From Symbiodinium natans (lineage: Eukaryota; Sar; Dinophyceae; Suessiales; Symbiodiniaceae): a DNA stretch of 64,000 nt. Location: NCBI GenBank assembly GCA_905221605.1, contig CAJNDS010002357.1, forward strand, positions 915,331 to 979,330. The letters run 5' to 3'. Below are positions 10,835 through 20,233 of this stretch, piece by piece. Position 1 is the first letter of the stretch; each line of letters begins with the position of its first letter. The notes beneath the pieces are model-generated. The model had not been told where the DNA came from. It worked only from the letters and a program-made list of their open reading frames with translations, and did no database searches. The position numbers and the translations under genes were made by a program.

Positions 10835-10935
10835 AGTCGAGTTTATTTTGAGGCTCGTCGTTCGGTTCAGCGGCGTAGAGCCGACGGGCTGCGAGTTGGC
10901 TTCGCCATCGAAGGATTGCATCGGATGTAACTTAG
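10835..10935 (-). CDS. Putative exon fragment
   Basis: Non-repetitive island with two competing minus-strand frames: SDAILRWRSQLAARRLYAAE and QSFDGEANSQPVGSTPLNRT. I cannot decide between them without RNA. Located between telomere-type tracts. Confidence 0.3.
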
Positions 10936-11053
10936 GGTTTAGGGCTTGGGGTTCTTTAGGGTTTAGGGTAAGGTTCAGGGGTTGGGGGCTTTAGGGAAGT
11001 TAGGGGATAGGGGTTTCGGGAAGCATGGGATGAGGGTTCAGGGTTGGCAGGGT

Positions 11054-11320
11054 TTAGGGGTTGGGGTCTAGGGCAAAAGGGACGCACAGCTGCCGCCGCA
11101 AAGCGGCGGATGAGGATGTGTTGAGTAGTGCCGCGAGGCTTCCCTGGCTCTGTGACGCAAGCTTTTGCAATACGTCAGCGAACAGCTTTTGCGCAAGATC
11201 AGTGGCTGCAGCTTGGCATTTCGCGGGGGGGTATGCCGTCCAGGACAGATTTCGAGACCTTTTATGGATGAATCCCGGCAGGCAGGAAGCATACCAAAAC
11301 CCTGTTGGCAGAAGCTGTCG
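11054..11320 (-). CDS. Open fragment of an unidentified protein
   Basis: An 88-codon minus-strand frame without a usual start. Its second half, AKCQAAATDLAQKLFADVLQ followed by KLASQSQGSLAALLN, is convincingly protein-like (amphipathic helices). Frames on either side are also partly open, and a 7-C run near 11230 could mark a frameshift. Possibly an exon or a decayed gene piece. Confidence 0.4.
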   Translation of the reverse strand, partial: RQLLPTGFWYASCLPGFIHKRSRNLSWTAYPPAKCQAAATDLAQKLFADVLQKLASQSQGSLAALLNTSSSAALRRQLCVPFALDPNP

Positions 11321-11390
11321 TCAAGCATCGCCATGTCCTCCAGCCAGCGCAGCTGCCGCCATAGGCCACGACCTCTTCAGGTTGGGAGAG

Positions 11391-11417
11391 GGGGGGGGGG
11401 GGGGGGGGGGGGGGGGG
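11391..11417. repeat. Poly-G tract
   Basis: About 27 G with no interruption. It produces spurious poly-Gly and poly-Pro ORFs. Confidence 0.95.
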
Positions 11418-12270
11418 AGGGAGGGCTTTTGTTCTATACGGGTTAGGGCTTCTGGGGTGTAGAGGGGTTGTTCTAAAATAAGGCACACTTTCAACGGAGC
11501 TACTACTTCTTGGAGGATTCCCCAGGATCGTTAGACTCATGAAGGCTGGCCCCCTAAACCCTAAGTCCTAATTAAGCCTCCAAACCTCGAAACCCGACAA
11601 AACCCCAAACCCTTCTGACAAGCTAAAGGAAACAGTAAGGTTCCATGTATCTCAACACTCCAAGGACGACCTCCGCAAACACCAATTAAAATCCCCAGTT
11701 GTAGAGTAAGATTGGGCTACAGGCCTTATCGCTTGGTCCAATCCATACTGTCCGCATAACAAAAAGGCCACAAGCGGACCAGTGAGGAGCCCCCTAGGCC
11801 CAAAACATGGAACCGTAGGGTTTAGAGTTTAGGGTTTAGGGGCACCATGGCCTGGACGCACAGAAGGTCGCGCGGCACATACGAGCCTTCGTCGCTGCAA
11901 GTTGCTGCAGGCATTTGGGCCCAACGACTGTTATATACATATATATCGATATGTACATTATATGTTATGAAGAATAAACATAATGGTGGTAATCATAACA
12001 AGCGTGTGCATTTTTGTTCGCTATGTCGTACTTTTGATCCACATCAGTGCTTTAGCTCGATAGTCAGTCAGAACTGAGGCGTGTGTTCCTGAGTGACTGT
12101 ATCTATCTGTCTACATACAAATACGCATGTATGTTGTTGTGTCTGATCGTTACTTTATGATTTGCTTTACATTCATACTTAGCTATGTATAATTTGGCTG
12201 CGGTCTGAGGACGTATTTCGATGTACATACTTTCACATTTATACATTAGATTCATACTTAGCCAAGTATT

Positions 12271-12500
12271 TCATGCTGTCAATGGACTTAGCCTTGTGCA
12301 GACTTTCATTTCTGGTTTGCCTACACTTGCTCCGAGTGGGCTCGGGAATGCAGGAAGCTCGTGAGAGTATCCAGCACTCTCAGATCGCACCTTATACGGT
12401 TGATCGGCGCCAAACAGCACAGTAATCTTCTCAGCATCTAAACCGCACATCGCCATGAATGACACTAATCCAGAATGCCCAGCTAGGGCCCGTGGACTCC
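12271..12500 (-). CDS. Unidentified protein fragment
   Basis: A minus-strand frame of about 70 codons ending in TGA. It contains SFMAMCGLDAEKITVLFGAD then QPYKVRSESAGYSHELPAFP. Base composition is more AT-rich than the other islands, and the 350 bp downstream are AT-rich and non-repetitive, so this block may be of different origin. No family recognised. Confidence 0.35.
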
Positions 12501-12725
12501 GGGGACGTAACTACTATTGGCTGCTTGGACATTCAATGGACAAGGAGGGGCGACTATACTCGGTTCTAACCTACGTTTCAAAAAAATGCGGTTCAAAAAT
12601 TTGTGCCCCCTATAACTCTGCTTGCAACGAGCGGGACCCCGCTTATACTGTTGAGGTACATGGACCTCCAGGGTTCCACAAAGCACCCTAAACTCTAAAC
12701 CTCCCTAAACCCAATGCTTGCAGGC

Positions 12726-12774
12726 CTTGCGGCCGACTCCAGTTGGTAGCCCTGGCCGCAAACGCCGTCTTCTT
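12726..12774 (-). CDS. Putative short exon
   Basis: Acceptor GGGCCTCAG, frame KKTAFAARATNWSRPQ, GC donor. A plus-strand reading ending in TGA is also possible. Confidence 0.35.
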
Positions 12775-13059
12775 CTGAGGCCCTAAACCCTAAACCCTAA
12801 ACCCTAAACCCTATACCCTAAACCCTAAACCCTAAACCGTAAACCCTAGTAAGCTACGAGGTGCCTTAATCTGGTCCCTGACTTTTTGTTGAAGGGTTCT
12901 GGGGCTTGAGTTTTGTAGGGTAAGGGGCTTAAAAAAGGTTCCACAAGTAAGGGCCCAGGGACCGTGTAACTACCCCAAGGCCTATGTGTAGGCTGGATGC
13001 CGAAGTTTGGGGTCTTCCAAACCCTAGACCCCAAACCCTAAACCCCTAAACGCCTAAAC

Positions 13060-13109
13060 CCCTGGGCAAAAGTGTTCGAGACTTCAAGGAGCTCGAAGAG
13101 CCCATCAAC
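13060..13109 (-). CDS. Putative short exon 3' of the phosphatase exon
   Basis: Acceptor ATGTTGAG, frame VDGLFELLEVSNTFAQ, donor GTTTAGG. It lies next to a 25-nt G-run. The plus strand reads VRDFKELEEPINLNMG, so strand is inferred from neighbours. Confidence 0.35.
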
Positions 13110-13117
13110 CTCAACAT

Positions 13118-13256
13118 GGGGGGGGGGGGGGGGGGGGGGGGGGTTTAGGGGTTAGGGGTTTAGGGGTTTAGGGGTTTAGGGGTTTAGGGGTTTAGGGGTT
13201 TAGGGCTTTAGGGGTTTAGGGCTTTAGGGCTTTAGGGGTTTAGGGCTTATAGGGGA
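13118..13256. repeat. Poly-G plus (TTTAGGGG)n octamer array
   Basis: A run of about 25 G followed by about 13 TTTAGGGG octamers, a one-base expansion of the heptamer that has been homogenised locally. Confidence 0.9.
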
Positions 13257-13837
13257 TTCTGCATTTGGTCTGGGAGACTTCCCCCACACCCTGAAACTAG
13301 ATTCCAGAGTAACCTGCAAATAAATGGGGTACGTACATAACCAGACCGAACCTCTCAGAAAAAACACTTTCAGTCACCAAGGTCTGGCAGGATGTGGGGG
13401 GGTTGTTCTGGATTACAAGGGACAGATACAGCTGGGCAGGTACTGTTTGTCTATGTTCCAAAAAGCAGTATAAGGTCTTAGGATACAAACTCAAACTGTC
13501 CCAGACAGTAGGTTCGCCTTGCGGGTCGCATACTTGGGCCCTTAAATTGGAAGAGCCCCCGCCGATCACCATGCCATAGTCTAGACTCCCTGATGAACCT
13601 GAGCCCATGGAAGCCCCCATAGAACCTAAAGGGCACAAACAGGTTTCAGTTTGGGGTTTAGGGTCTACAAGGCCCTGCATCTCCCTAAATGTCGAAGTAG
13701 CCCCCCAACAAAAGGCACCTGTGTAGCCCTGAAAGGGTCCTGTATAAGGGCCCCATCAATACCCCCCAGACCCCTTATAAAGCTAAACCCCAAACCCTAG
13801 CCCTATAGAAACCCTAAGCCCTAAACCCTAAACCCTC

Positions 13838-13935
13838 CTTGAGTCGCGTCCCCTGACTGCCGCCTCGGAGATCATGAGGTGCGCCATGCAGAGCGAGCTC
13901 GACCGCGACATGCCCGAGGCGCAATGCACCACAAC
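13838..13935 (-). CDS. Dual-specificity protein phosphatase, active-site exon
   Basis: Minus-strand frame VVVHCASGMSRSSSLCMAHL then MISEAAV. This contains the cysteine phosphatase P-loop HCxxGxSRS (nucleophile Cys, phosphate-binding Arg) with the dual-specificity pattern of a preceding VxVHC strand and a following hydrophobic helix. Acceptor is CGCCTAG; the downstream donor appears to be GA just before AGGGTTTAGGG. The upstream island at 14373-14438 supplies the helix that precedes the P-loop in this family. Expected role: dephosphorylation of phospho-Ser/Thr/Tyr residues. Only part of the catalytic domain can be recognised; substrates are unknown. Confidence 0.75.
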
Positions 13936-14149
13936 CTAGGCGTTTAGGGTTTAGGGTCTAGGGTCTAGGGGTTTAGGGTTTAGGGTGTAGGATTCGGGGT
14001 TCAGGGTTTAGGGGTTTAGGGTTCGGGGTTAGGGGTTTAGGGGTTTAGGGCTTAGGGCAGAAAGGCTCTGCCCCAAGTGCCGACCACCTGTGGGGGTACA
14101 ACACCGAAGCGGGGCACTTAGGGGGAATCTAGGTCCAGGCCTCCTTACT

Positions 14150-14237
14150 ATACTAACTGTAGTTAAGGGACTTATAACCTAACTTAGGGTCCTTATAACC
14201 CAATTTAGGGCCCTTATAACTCTACTTATAACTAGGG
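14150..14237. repeat. M2-related internal repeat
   Basis: Three tandem variants of cttataac...ttagggyccttataac, the internal motif of M2 elements (also at 42187-42280). Non-coding. Confidence 0.45.
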
Positions 14238-14255
14238 GGCCCCACCCTGTAGTAA

Positions 14256-14325
14256 CCCTAAACCCTAAACCCTAAACCCTAAACCCTAAACCCTAAACCC
14301 TAAACCCTAAACCCTAAACCCTAAA
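14256..14325. repeat. (CCCTAAA)10 array
   Basis: Perfect heptamers immediately left of the phosphatase exon island at 14373. Both sides of the array carry the same 29-bp piece (cacttagggggaatctaggt and onward, at 14117 and 14331), a direct duplication. Confidence 0.95.
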
Positions 14326-14372
14326 CACTTAGGGGGAATCTAGGTCCAGGCCTCACTCTGCCGCCAAGACGC

Positions 14373-14438
14373 ACCCCCTTCGCGGCGGCTTTTCTCGGCG
14401 AAGGCCGCCGCCTGAACGAAGCGGCCGCGGAGCTCGGC
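14373..14438 (-). CDS. Dual-specificity phosphatase exon preceding the active site
   Basis: Sixty-six bp, 22 codons: AELRGRFVQAAAFAEKSRRE then GG. If joined to the next exon through a GC donor (GGT then GCGTCT) it reads FAEKSRREGGVVVHCASG, the usual F..A..FI..A...GG.VLVHC arrangement of dual-specificity phosphatases. Acceptor is TTTCCAAG. The family match across the join supports both exon calls. Confidence 0.65.
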
Positions 14439-14448
14439 CTTGGAAAAG

Positions 14449-14720
14449 GGTTTAGGGTTTATAGGGTTTATAGGGTTTATAGGTTTAGGGTTTAGGGTTT
14501 AGGGTTTAGGGTTTATAGGGTTTATAGGGTTTATAGGTTTTTATAGGGCTTAGGGGGTTGAGGGTATTTAGGGTTGAGGGTTTAGGGCTGGTTTAACATA
14601 TAGGGTTTATCGGGTTTATAGGGTGTATAGGGTTTAAAGGGTTTATAGGGCTTATAGGGCTTATAGGCTTTATAGGGATTAGAGGGTGTATAGGGCTTAT
14701 AGGGTTTATGCGGTTTAGGG
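14449..14720. repeat. TTTATAGGG / TTTAGGG variant array
   Basis: Interspersed GGGTTTATAGGGTTTATAGG units, a nine-base variant of the telomere heptamer homogenised over about 250 bp. Confidence 0.85.
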
Positions 14721-14772
14721 TATTAAGGGCTAAGGGTTAAGGGTTTAGGGCTAGTGGGCTGCGGGTTTTAAC

Positions 14773-14816
14773 CGAGTGATATATATTGTTTCGTTTGCCT
14801 CCATTGAAGCTTGCGC
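14773..14816 (-). CDS. Putative short exon
   Basis: Acceptor GCCCACCAG, frame QASMEANETIYIT, donor GTTAAA. Lower GC than other islands. It lies between the phosphatase exons and could belong to that gene. Confidence 0.3.
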
Positions 14817-14971
14817 CTGGTGGGCGCGAAGTTCAGGGCTTGAGTCTTTAGGGTGAAATGGGGGCTTCGACGGAGATTCTAAAGAGGGGAAGGCCTTCAC
14901 AAGGGAATCTTTCGAATTGGGTGCCCTAAACCCTAAAACCCTAAACGCTAAAACCCTTAACCCTAAATCGC

Positions 14972-15027
14972 CTGATGGAAAGGCAGCCGCAAAACTCCCG
15001 CAGCCAGAGATTATGAAGCGCACGCAT
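14972..15027 (-). CDS. Putative short exon
   Basis: Minus-strand frame MRALHNLWLREFCGCLSI ending at a GC donor in front of GATTTAGGG. An alternative frame reads VRFIISGCGSFAAAFPS. Probably coding, frame uncertain. Confidence 0.3.
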
Positions 15028-15041
15028 TGATGTCCCCTAAG

Positions 15042-15162
15042 GGTCCATGTGGTTTAGGGTTTCGGGCGGAGGGTTTCGGAACTCTTGGGCCTGAAAATAC
15101 CTCCTATAAAGGGGCTCTGAAGCCCAAGTAAATAACAACACGGTACATGGACCCTTAAGATT
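15042..15162. repeat. M4 inverted-repeat element, best-preserved copy
   Basis: Ends are aagggtccatgtgg on the left and cggtacatggaccctta on the right, an inverted repeat with GGTCCATG/CATGGACC. Internally ttgggcc...gcccaa is also inverted. Length about 120 bp. Non-coding, MITE-like. Confidence 0.65.
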
Positions 15163-15432
15163 CGTTCTTCGGGATGACAGGGCCGCCTATAGAGCATCAA
15201 AAAGCGAGCAGTTGCGCAGCAGAACCTTTCATGGTCACGCGTTCTCTTGCTTCCGCCGTGCAAAGTCCCTCAACAAAACGAGCCTAAACCCTAAACCCCA
15301 AACCCCAAACCCTAAACCCTAAACCCTCAACCCCATACCCTAACCCTAAACCCCAAACCCGAAACCCTACGCCCAAAACCCTTAACCCTTTTCCCTAAAC
15401 CGTAAACCCTGAACCCTCAACAAAAAAAGCAC

Positions 15433-15475
15433 CCAGGGCCGGGGCCAGGTCCAGGTCGTCGCGGAGCTCTCCCGC
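15433..15475 (-). CDS. Putative 43-bp exon
   Basis: Acceptor CTAAATGTTCAG, frame AGELRDDLDLAPAL, donor GTGCTT. High third-position GC and good splice context on both sides. Confidence 0.45.
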
Positions 15476-15479
15476 CTGA

Positions 15480-15590
15480 ACATTTAGAGTAGGGTTTTGG
15501 GGGAGGTTATCGCATGTATATATATATATATAGAAATGGACCATAAGGGAATTGCATTTAGTAACTATACCGACCCTGTTTTGGTGTTGG
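15480..15590. repeat. M3 element copy
   Basis: Contains tagagtagggttttggggg on the left and taactataccgacccta-like sequence on the right; a (TA)n run interrupts it. It starts within a few bases of the exon at 15433-15475. Confidence 0.55.
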
Positions 15591-15734
15591 GTGCTGCTAT
15601 ATGAGAACCCAGAACCCAAAACAGGGCAAAAGACCCTAAACCCTACGCCCTAAACCCTGCATTCCCAAGCTATCCCTACACCAAGGTCTGGTCAAGGGCG
15701 CCCTCGAGGACGTTCTCAAACAAGGTCTATCCCA

Positions 15735-15835
15735 AAGGGTCCATGTACCAATCTAGTAGATACTTGGACCTTATGAGTTCCTATCCAGTAGCTTTAGGGC
15801 CCAAGCAACCCTAAATCCTTAGGGTATCTCGTCCC
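15735..15835. repeat. M4 element, diverged copy
   Basis: Starts aagggtccatgtacc, with core cttggacctt...agggcccaag, and ends near ccttagggtatctc. Same family as 15042. Confidence 0.5.
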
Positions 15836-15861
15836 TAAGCCATATAAACCCTACACTCTAA

Positions 15862-15898
15862 TTGAGCATGTCTGCAGCCCCGCTGCAGACATGCTCAA
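15862..15898. repeat. Perfect 17-bp hairpin
   Basis: TTGAGCATGTCTGCAGC, a 3-nt CCC loop, then its exact reverse complement. The stem is perfect. It is not followed by a T-run, and I see no terminator or RNA gene context. Confidence 0.85.
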
Positions 15899-15997
15899 CT
15901 AGAGTCTATTAGAGTTTAGGGTTTACTCGGAGAACAAGTTTAGAGTTTAGGGTTTACGCGGAGAACAAGTGCACCGAGGCCCCGGTTCAGACGCTAC

Positions 15998-16021
15998 CTG
16001 TAGCTCTCTTCCTGGGCAGCC
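15998..16021 (-). CDS. Putative 24-bp microexon
   Basis: Eight codons, GCPGRELQ, between acceptor GCACCAAG and donor GTAGCG. Short, so low confidence. Confidence 0.3.
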
Positions 16022-16337
16022 CTTGGTGCAGAGGGTTTAGGGTTTATTTCACTAGGGTTTAGGGTTTAGGGCTGTCGCTTTTTGGTGCCTTCAGCCATAA
16101 GGAATACTGTAACAGAGACTTCAAAACCCCAAACCCCAAAACCCCAACACCCCAACACCCCCAAAACCCCAAACACCCAAACTTTAACTTCAGGGTTTTC
16201 GGTGTCTCAGGGTCTAGGGTTGATAAACCCTGAACTCAAAACCCAAAAATATCTGAACAACCCCAAACCCTAAACCCTAAACCCCAAACCCTCAATGCTA
16301 AACCCCTATGCCTGAAGACCCTGTAGGCCCCTGGCGC

Positions 16338-16376
16338 CGAAGACGTGGACAGCGAAGTCTTTTGAGAGGTCAAGGC
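16338..16376 (-). CDS. Putative short exon
   Basis: Frame LDLSKDFAVHVFG after GTGTGAGAG with a GC donor; protein-like, flanked by telomere-type repeat. Confidence 0.35.
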
Positions 16377-16507
16377 CTCTCACACCAGGGTTTAGGGTGT
16401 AGGGTTTATAGGGCTCAGGGTTTATAGGGTTTAGGGTTTATATGGTTTAGGTTTTAGGGCTTCGGGCTTCGGGTTTAGGGTTCAGTGCTGGGGCCTTGGG
16501 CTTGTTG

Positions 16508-16585
16508 TATTATACTAACAGCCCTTAATGGGGATCACAGTACCCCCTATTACAATCCTTTTTTCAGGACTGTGAGCATCCCAAG
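16508..16585. repeat. M1 inverted-repeat element copy
   Basis: Left arm tatactaacagcccttaatg, right arm caggactgtgagcatccca. Shorter than the 100-bp copies at 22299 and 49231. Non-coding. Confidence 0.6.
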
Positions 16586-16834
16586 ATTAAGGCATTTTGT
16601 ATAAGGGGCTTAAGGGCTGAGAGTTCCCGTAAGGGTTTCAGGACTCAGGACTCGCCAGGTTCAGGTTTTAGGCTGGATATAGGCATGCGCGACGGCCCTC
16701 AGCAATGATATAAGTTCTGCCCACTCTCGACCAGAAGCCACGTCCTGTCCCCAGAAGATCGAACCAGGCAAAGGTGCCAAAGTACGCAGCATAAGAACAC
16801 TTGAAGGTTCATGGGTAGTATTCAGTAGGGTTAC

Positions 16835-17011
16835 GGGGTTCATAGCCGCACAGAGTTTCCTGGCCCTTCTGGATCCGCGTTTGATTGAGCTCGTGGTGAG
16901 CCATGCGACACGTGGAGGCGAAGTTGAGGGTGCGCTGCTCCTCGTCTAGTATTGACAAGTTTAGGAGAAGCGTGGTCATGTACATCGGGATGTGGCCAGG
17001 GATGCGACGCT
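16835..17011 (-). CDS. Putative 177-bp exon flanked by M2 ends
   Basis: Open frame RRIPGHIPMYMTTLLLNLSI then LDEEQRTLNFASTCRMAHHE, L, N and so on to ETLCGYEPR. The pattern IPxxI...LLLNLSxLDE..TLNFASTCRMAHHEL loosely resembles an F-box helix bundle, but I would not call it. The acceptor ends AACCTCCGAGCAG, which is an M2 terminus, and the donor GTAACCCTACTG runs into another M2 end, so both introns seem bounded by this repeat family. Confidence 0.55.
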
Positions 17012-17029
17012 CTGCTCGGAGGTTCATGG

Positions 17030-17112
17030 GTAGTTTTTAGATAAGCTTATATATACCCTACATAAGGTTATAACCCACTTATAATAACTGCCCCACTTAT
17101 AACTACTTATGA
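17030..17112. repeat. M2 element copy
   Basis: Left end ggttcatgggtagtt, right end acttataactacttatgaac: inverted ends with several cttataa repeats inside. It abuts the exon at 16835-17011. Confidence 0.6.
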
Positions 17113-17134
17113 ACCTGCAAGCAGCCGATGGCCC

Positions 17135-17262
17135 CAACATAAAACAAGGGGTACTAGGATGGCCCTTAAAACCCTCTGACAAACATGTTCCTGACATTTT
17201 GATCCTCTTAAACACAACGTGGGGAAAATGTAGGATGTCCAAGGCGCTACCGAGGGTATAAA
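17135..17262. repeat. M7 dispersed repeat, copy 1
   Basis: Shares actaggatggccct, ctctgacaaa...ttcctga, gggaaaatgt and tccaaggc in the same order with 19725-19815. A shorter relative is near 56268-56310. Non-coding. Confidence 0.5.
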
Positions 17263-17542
17263 TGGCCATGTCGATGGCCCTAAGCCCTAAGCTCTAAGCC
17301 CTAAGCCCTAGGCACTAGGCCTATAAGCCTATAAATACCTGTTGTGTAGTTGTATATAAGAAAACAAAAATGTAGTATGCTGTTTTGGGGTTCCTGCCAT
17401 TTGGGGGTCGACTATGGGCGTCCCTGATTTTCGTAAACTCCCACATAAAAAAACCTAAGCCCTAAACCCTAAACCCTAAACCCCAATTAAATCTTAAACC
17501 CTAAATCCTAAACCCCCTTTAGAATTCTTCACGAACGTGAAC

Positions 17543-17606
17543 CGAACTCAGATTTCCCCTGGCCTGCGCGCCTGTGCAGATCAGAGCCCGCGGCATTCAG
17601 CACGCC
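17543..17606 (-). CDS. Putative phosphatase-gene exon
   Basis: Acceptor AGAGGCAG, frame GVLNAAGSDLHRRAGQGKSE then F, donor GTTCAC. GVLNAAG resembles the conserved GI..VLN.A strand near the start of dual-specificity phosphatase domains, and the island lies upstream (5') of the active-site exons on the same strand. That placement fits but is not proof. Confidence 0.5.
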
Positions 17607-17621
17607 CTGCCTCTGGGTTCG

Positions 17622-17732
17622 GGTTTAGGGTTTAGGGTTTAGGGTTTAGGGTTTAGGGTTTAGGGTTTAGGGTTTAGGGTTTAGGGTTTAGGGTTTAGGG
17701 TTTAGGGTTTAGGGTTTAGGGTTTAGGGTTTA
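17622..17732. repeat. (TTTAGGG)15 array
   Basis: Perfect array starting 15 bp to the right of the exon island at 17543-17606. Confidence 0.95.
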
Positions 17733-18081
17733 GGGGTTAGGATCTAGGGTCTAGGGTCTAGGGTTTAGGGCTTATGGTTTAGGGCTTAGGGTTTAGGGTA
17801 AGGGCTTCTACGACTCTGTTTACCCACGGCTGGATAGGTTGTAGCTATATACAATAGTTCAGGAGTAGACTGAAGGTAAACAATCTTAAGGGTGAACGTG
17901 TAAAAGGTAATGCAAGGTATGTTTTGGATGTTTCTGACACTCTTGCTCCTACCCGAAGCCCTCAAACCGCACCGAATTACGAATCTGAGCACACAGTCGC
18001 AGCAACATGGGTGACAGGCAACTTTGCGACTCGTACGAGTCTCCCTAGGCCTAAGGGCCCACAACGCTTTTTTCACTTCAC

Positions 18082-18179
18082 AGCGCCGCCGCCAGCGCCA
18101 CGCGAGCCTTGCCCCAGGCCACGTTGCGCAGGTGGCTGTTGTAGCAGTCGTGGGTAGCAGCAGGCGTCCGTTGGAGAGC
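18082..18179 (-). CDS. Putative exon, unidentified protein
   Basis: Acceptor CGGCCGCAG, frame ALQRTPAATHDCYNSHLRNV then AWGKARVALAAA, donor GTGAAG. High third-position GC. Longer overlapping ORFs on both strands are shadows. Confidence 0.6.
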
Positions 18180-18319
18180 CTGCGGCCGAAATTGCGATTC
18201 CGGCACCTGGTGTCTTCCACAAAGCCCCGTCGGGGTCTTCAACTTCCTCCCGGCCGCACAAGTACACACGAGGGCGGGCATGAGTAATGCACGTCTCAGC
18301 GTCGGATCGCGGTGAAATC

Positions 18320-18460
18320 CACAAGGGCCCATGTACCATGTGATTATATACGTAGGTCCATGTACCCCTATGTAGTATCGACTTGGGCCTTAAAGGGTTC
18401 CAGCATAGTAGCTTTAGGGCCCAGGTCGACACCATATACAAAAGGTACATACACCCTTGG
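18320..18460. repeat. M4 element copy, composite
   Basis: Two GGTCCATGTAC-type ends (18321 and 18355) followed by cgacttgggcctta...agggcccaggtcg and aaggtacatacaccctt. Looks like one copy nested in or fused to another. Confidence 0.5.
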
Positions 18461-18658
18461 GAATAGGAATGATACAGGAGCCAGAGAAACTAGAGCTGGC
18501 TCTGACCATAAGCACACAACGAGACTGTAAAAGATTGAACACAAAACCCAATACACTGAGAGACTCCAACATCCATTCATGAGGCAAGAAGTCCATGAGT
18601 TGCAGTATCTGGCCCAGTATGATTCGACCTTGAACCCAAACCCTAAACCCCTAGGTAT

Positions 18659-18763
18659 CCTAAACCCTAAACCCTAAACCCTAAACCCTAAACCCTAAAC
18701 CCTAAACCCTAAACCCTAAACCCTAAACCCTAAACCCTAAACCCTAAACCCTAAACCCTAAAC
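18659..18763. repeat. (CCCTAAA)15 array
   Basis: Perfect heptamers ending directly at the exon island 18764-18834. Confidence 0.95.
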
Positions 18764-18834
18764 CGACTCCGAGTTCGCGGCACGCCGCGGGCGGAGAGGG
18801 ACTGGAGGTGATCGACCAGAGCCGGCCTCTGTCG
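18764..18834 (-). CDS. Putative exon between opposed telomere-type arrays
   Basis: Acceptor GCTGACAG, frame RQRPALVDHLQSLSARGVPR then TRS, donor GTTTAGGG. DHLQSLSARGV followed by the GVLNAAG exon would resemble the start of a dual-specificity phosphatase domain, but the join is not certain. This is a textbook example of CCCTAAA-array, island, TTTAGGG-array. Confidence 0.5.
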
Positions 18835-18854
18835 CTGTCAGCTTCCAGGGTTGA

Positions 18855-19420
18855 TCGAATTTAGGGTTTAGGGTTTGTAGGGTTTAGGGTTTAGGGTTTA
18901 GGGTTTAGGGTTTAGGGTTTAGGGTTTAGGGTTTAGGGTTTAGGGCTAGGGTTTAGGGTTTATGGGGTTTCAAGGGTTTCTAGGGTCTATAGTACATAGG
19001 GTTTTCAGGGTTCAGGGTCTAGGGTTAGGGTTTAGGGTTTAAGGGTTCAGGGTTAGGGCTTTTGGTTTAGGGTTAGGGTTTAGGGTTTCAAGGGTTTATA
19101 GTATCTAGAGTTTTGAGGGTCTAGGGCTAGGGTTAAGGGTTTCAAGGTTTCTAGGGTTTAGGGTTTTTAAGGTTTCATAGGGTTTCATAGGGTTTCAAGG
19201 GTTTCAAGGGTTTCTAGGGTTTATGGGGTTTATAGTACATGGGGTTTTGAGGGTTTAGGGTCTAGGGCTAGGGTTTAGGGTTTAAGGGTTAAGAGTGAAG
19301 GGTTTAGGGTTACTCGGGTTTCAAGGGTTTCTAGGGTTTACAGTGTTTATAGGGTTTTGAGGGTTTAGGGTTTTGTGGTTTATAAACAAGGTGTTTAGGG
19401 CTTGGGGAATTCTAGGGTTT
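18855..19420. repeat. TTTAGGG array grading into TTTCAAGGG-type variants
   Basis: Starts with about ten perfect heptamers, then about 450 bp of GGGTTTCAAGGGTTTCTAGGG and related variants. No gene seen. Confidence 0.85.
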
Positions 19421-19724
19421 AGGCACTAAGGCCCAAACCCTCAAAACCCAAGAGCTGGAAACCTAAAACTGCCCTTCAGGCTGAGGTTTTAGGGTGCGCT
19501 GCTGTGGGTTTGGGGTCTTGGTCGTGCCGGGCTCTCGAAGTCTTATGTACTTCTAGGACTTGTGCCCTTCATTTTGGGGAAACCTCTGTTCAGAGAATCC
19601 TTAAGGTAGCCTTTAGGGGCACAACCTTAGGGGTGCGAGCCTTAATCCCTTGACTACTTGGGCTGATGGCTGATCAGGTTCCGTGTCGAAAGGGTCAGAT
19701 ACCGACATAAATCCCAAACAAGAA

Positions 19725-19815
19725 GAAACACAAACTAGGATGGCCCTGAAAACTCTCTGAAAATATTCCTGAATAGAAATCCAATAAGGGAAAATGTGAG
19801 ATCTCCCAAGGCTAG
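19725..19815. repeat. M7 dispersed repeat, copy 2
   Basis: aaactaggatggccctgaaa, ctctgaaaatattcctga, gggaaaatgtgagatctccc and aaggc in the order seen at 17135-17262. Confidence 0.5.
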
Positions 19816-20155
19816 CAAAGTACCGCGGCCTTCTCCTAAACCCTAAACCCTATAAACCCTAAACCCTAAACCCTAAGCATTAAACCCTAAACCCTAAACC
19901 CTAAACCCTAAACCCTAAACCCGTGCTTATAAGCCACGTATGTCCTTTTTGGTAGCCCAGGTGGATAGCAAACAGGGAGCTGCCCACCTTGAGCCCTAAA
20001 CAGCCTAAGCCTAAACCGGTTTAGGGTTTAGGGTTTAGGGTTTAGGTTTTAGGGTTTAGGGTTTAGGGTTTAGGGACCTGCCCCCCCTACACGGAGACTT
20101 CATATGCCCCCAAAAGCAAAGCAACGCTGCCGAGTCCATCTCCAGATTCTTCAGC

Positions 20156-20233
20156 CCCTAAACCCTAAACCCTAAACCCTAAACCCTAAACCCTAAACCC
20201 TAAACCCTAAACCCTAAACCCTAAACCCTAAAC
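20156..20233. repeat. (CCCTAAA)11 array
   Basis: Perfect array ending directly at the 54-bp island 20234-20287; the opposite-orientation TTTAGGG array (20288-20376) begins at its other edge. Confidence 0.95.

Noticed and set aside
18659-18945. Chromosome end
   Set aside because: Perfect heptamer arrays occur in both orientations throughout the window with unique sequence on both sides, so they are interstitial.
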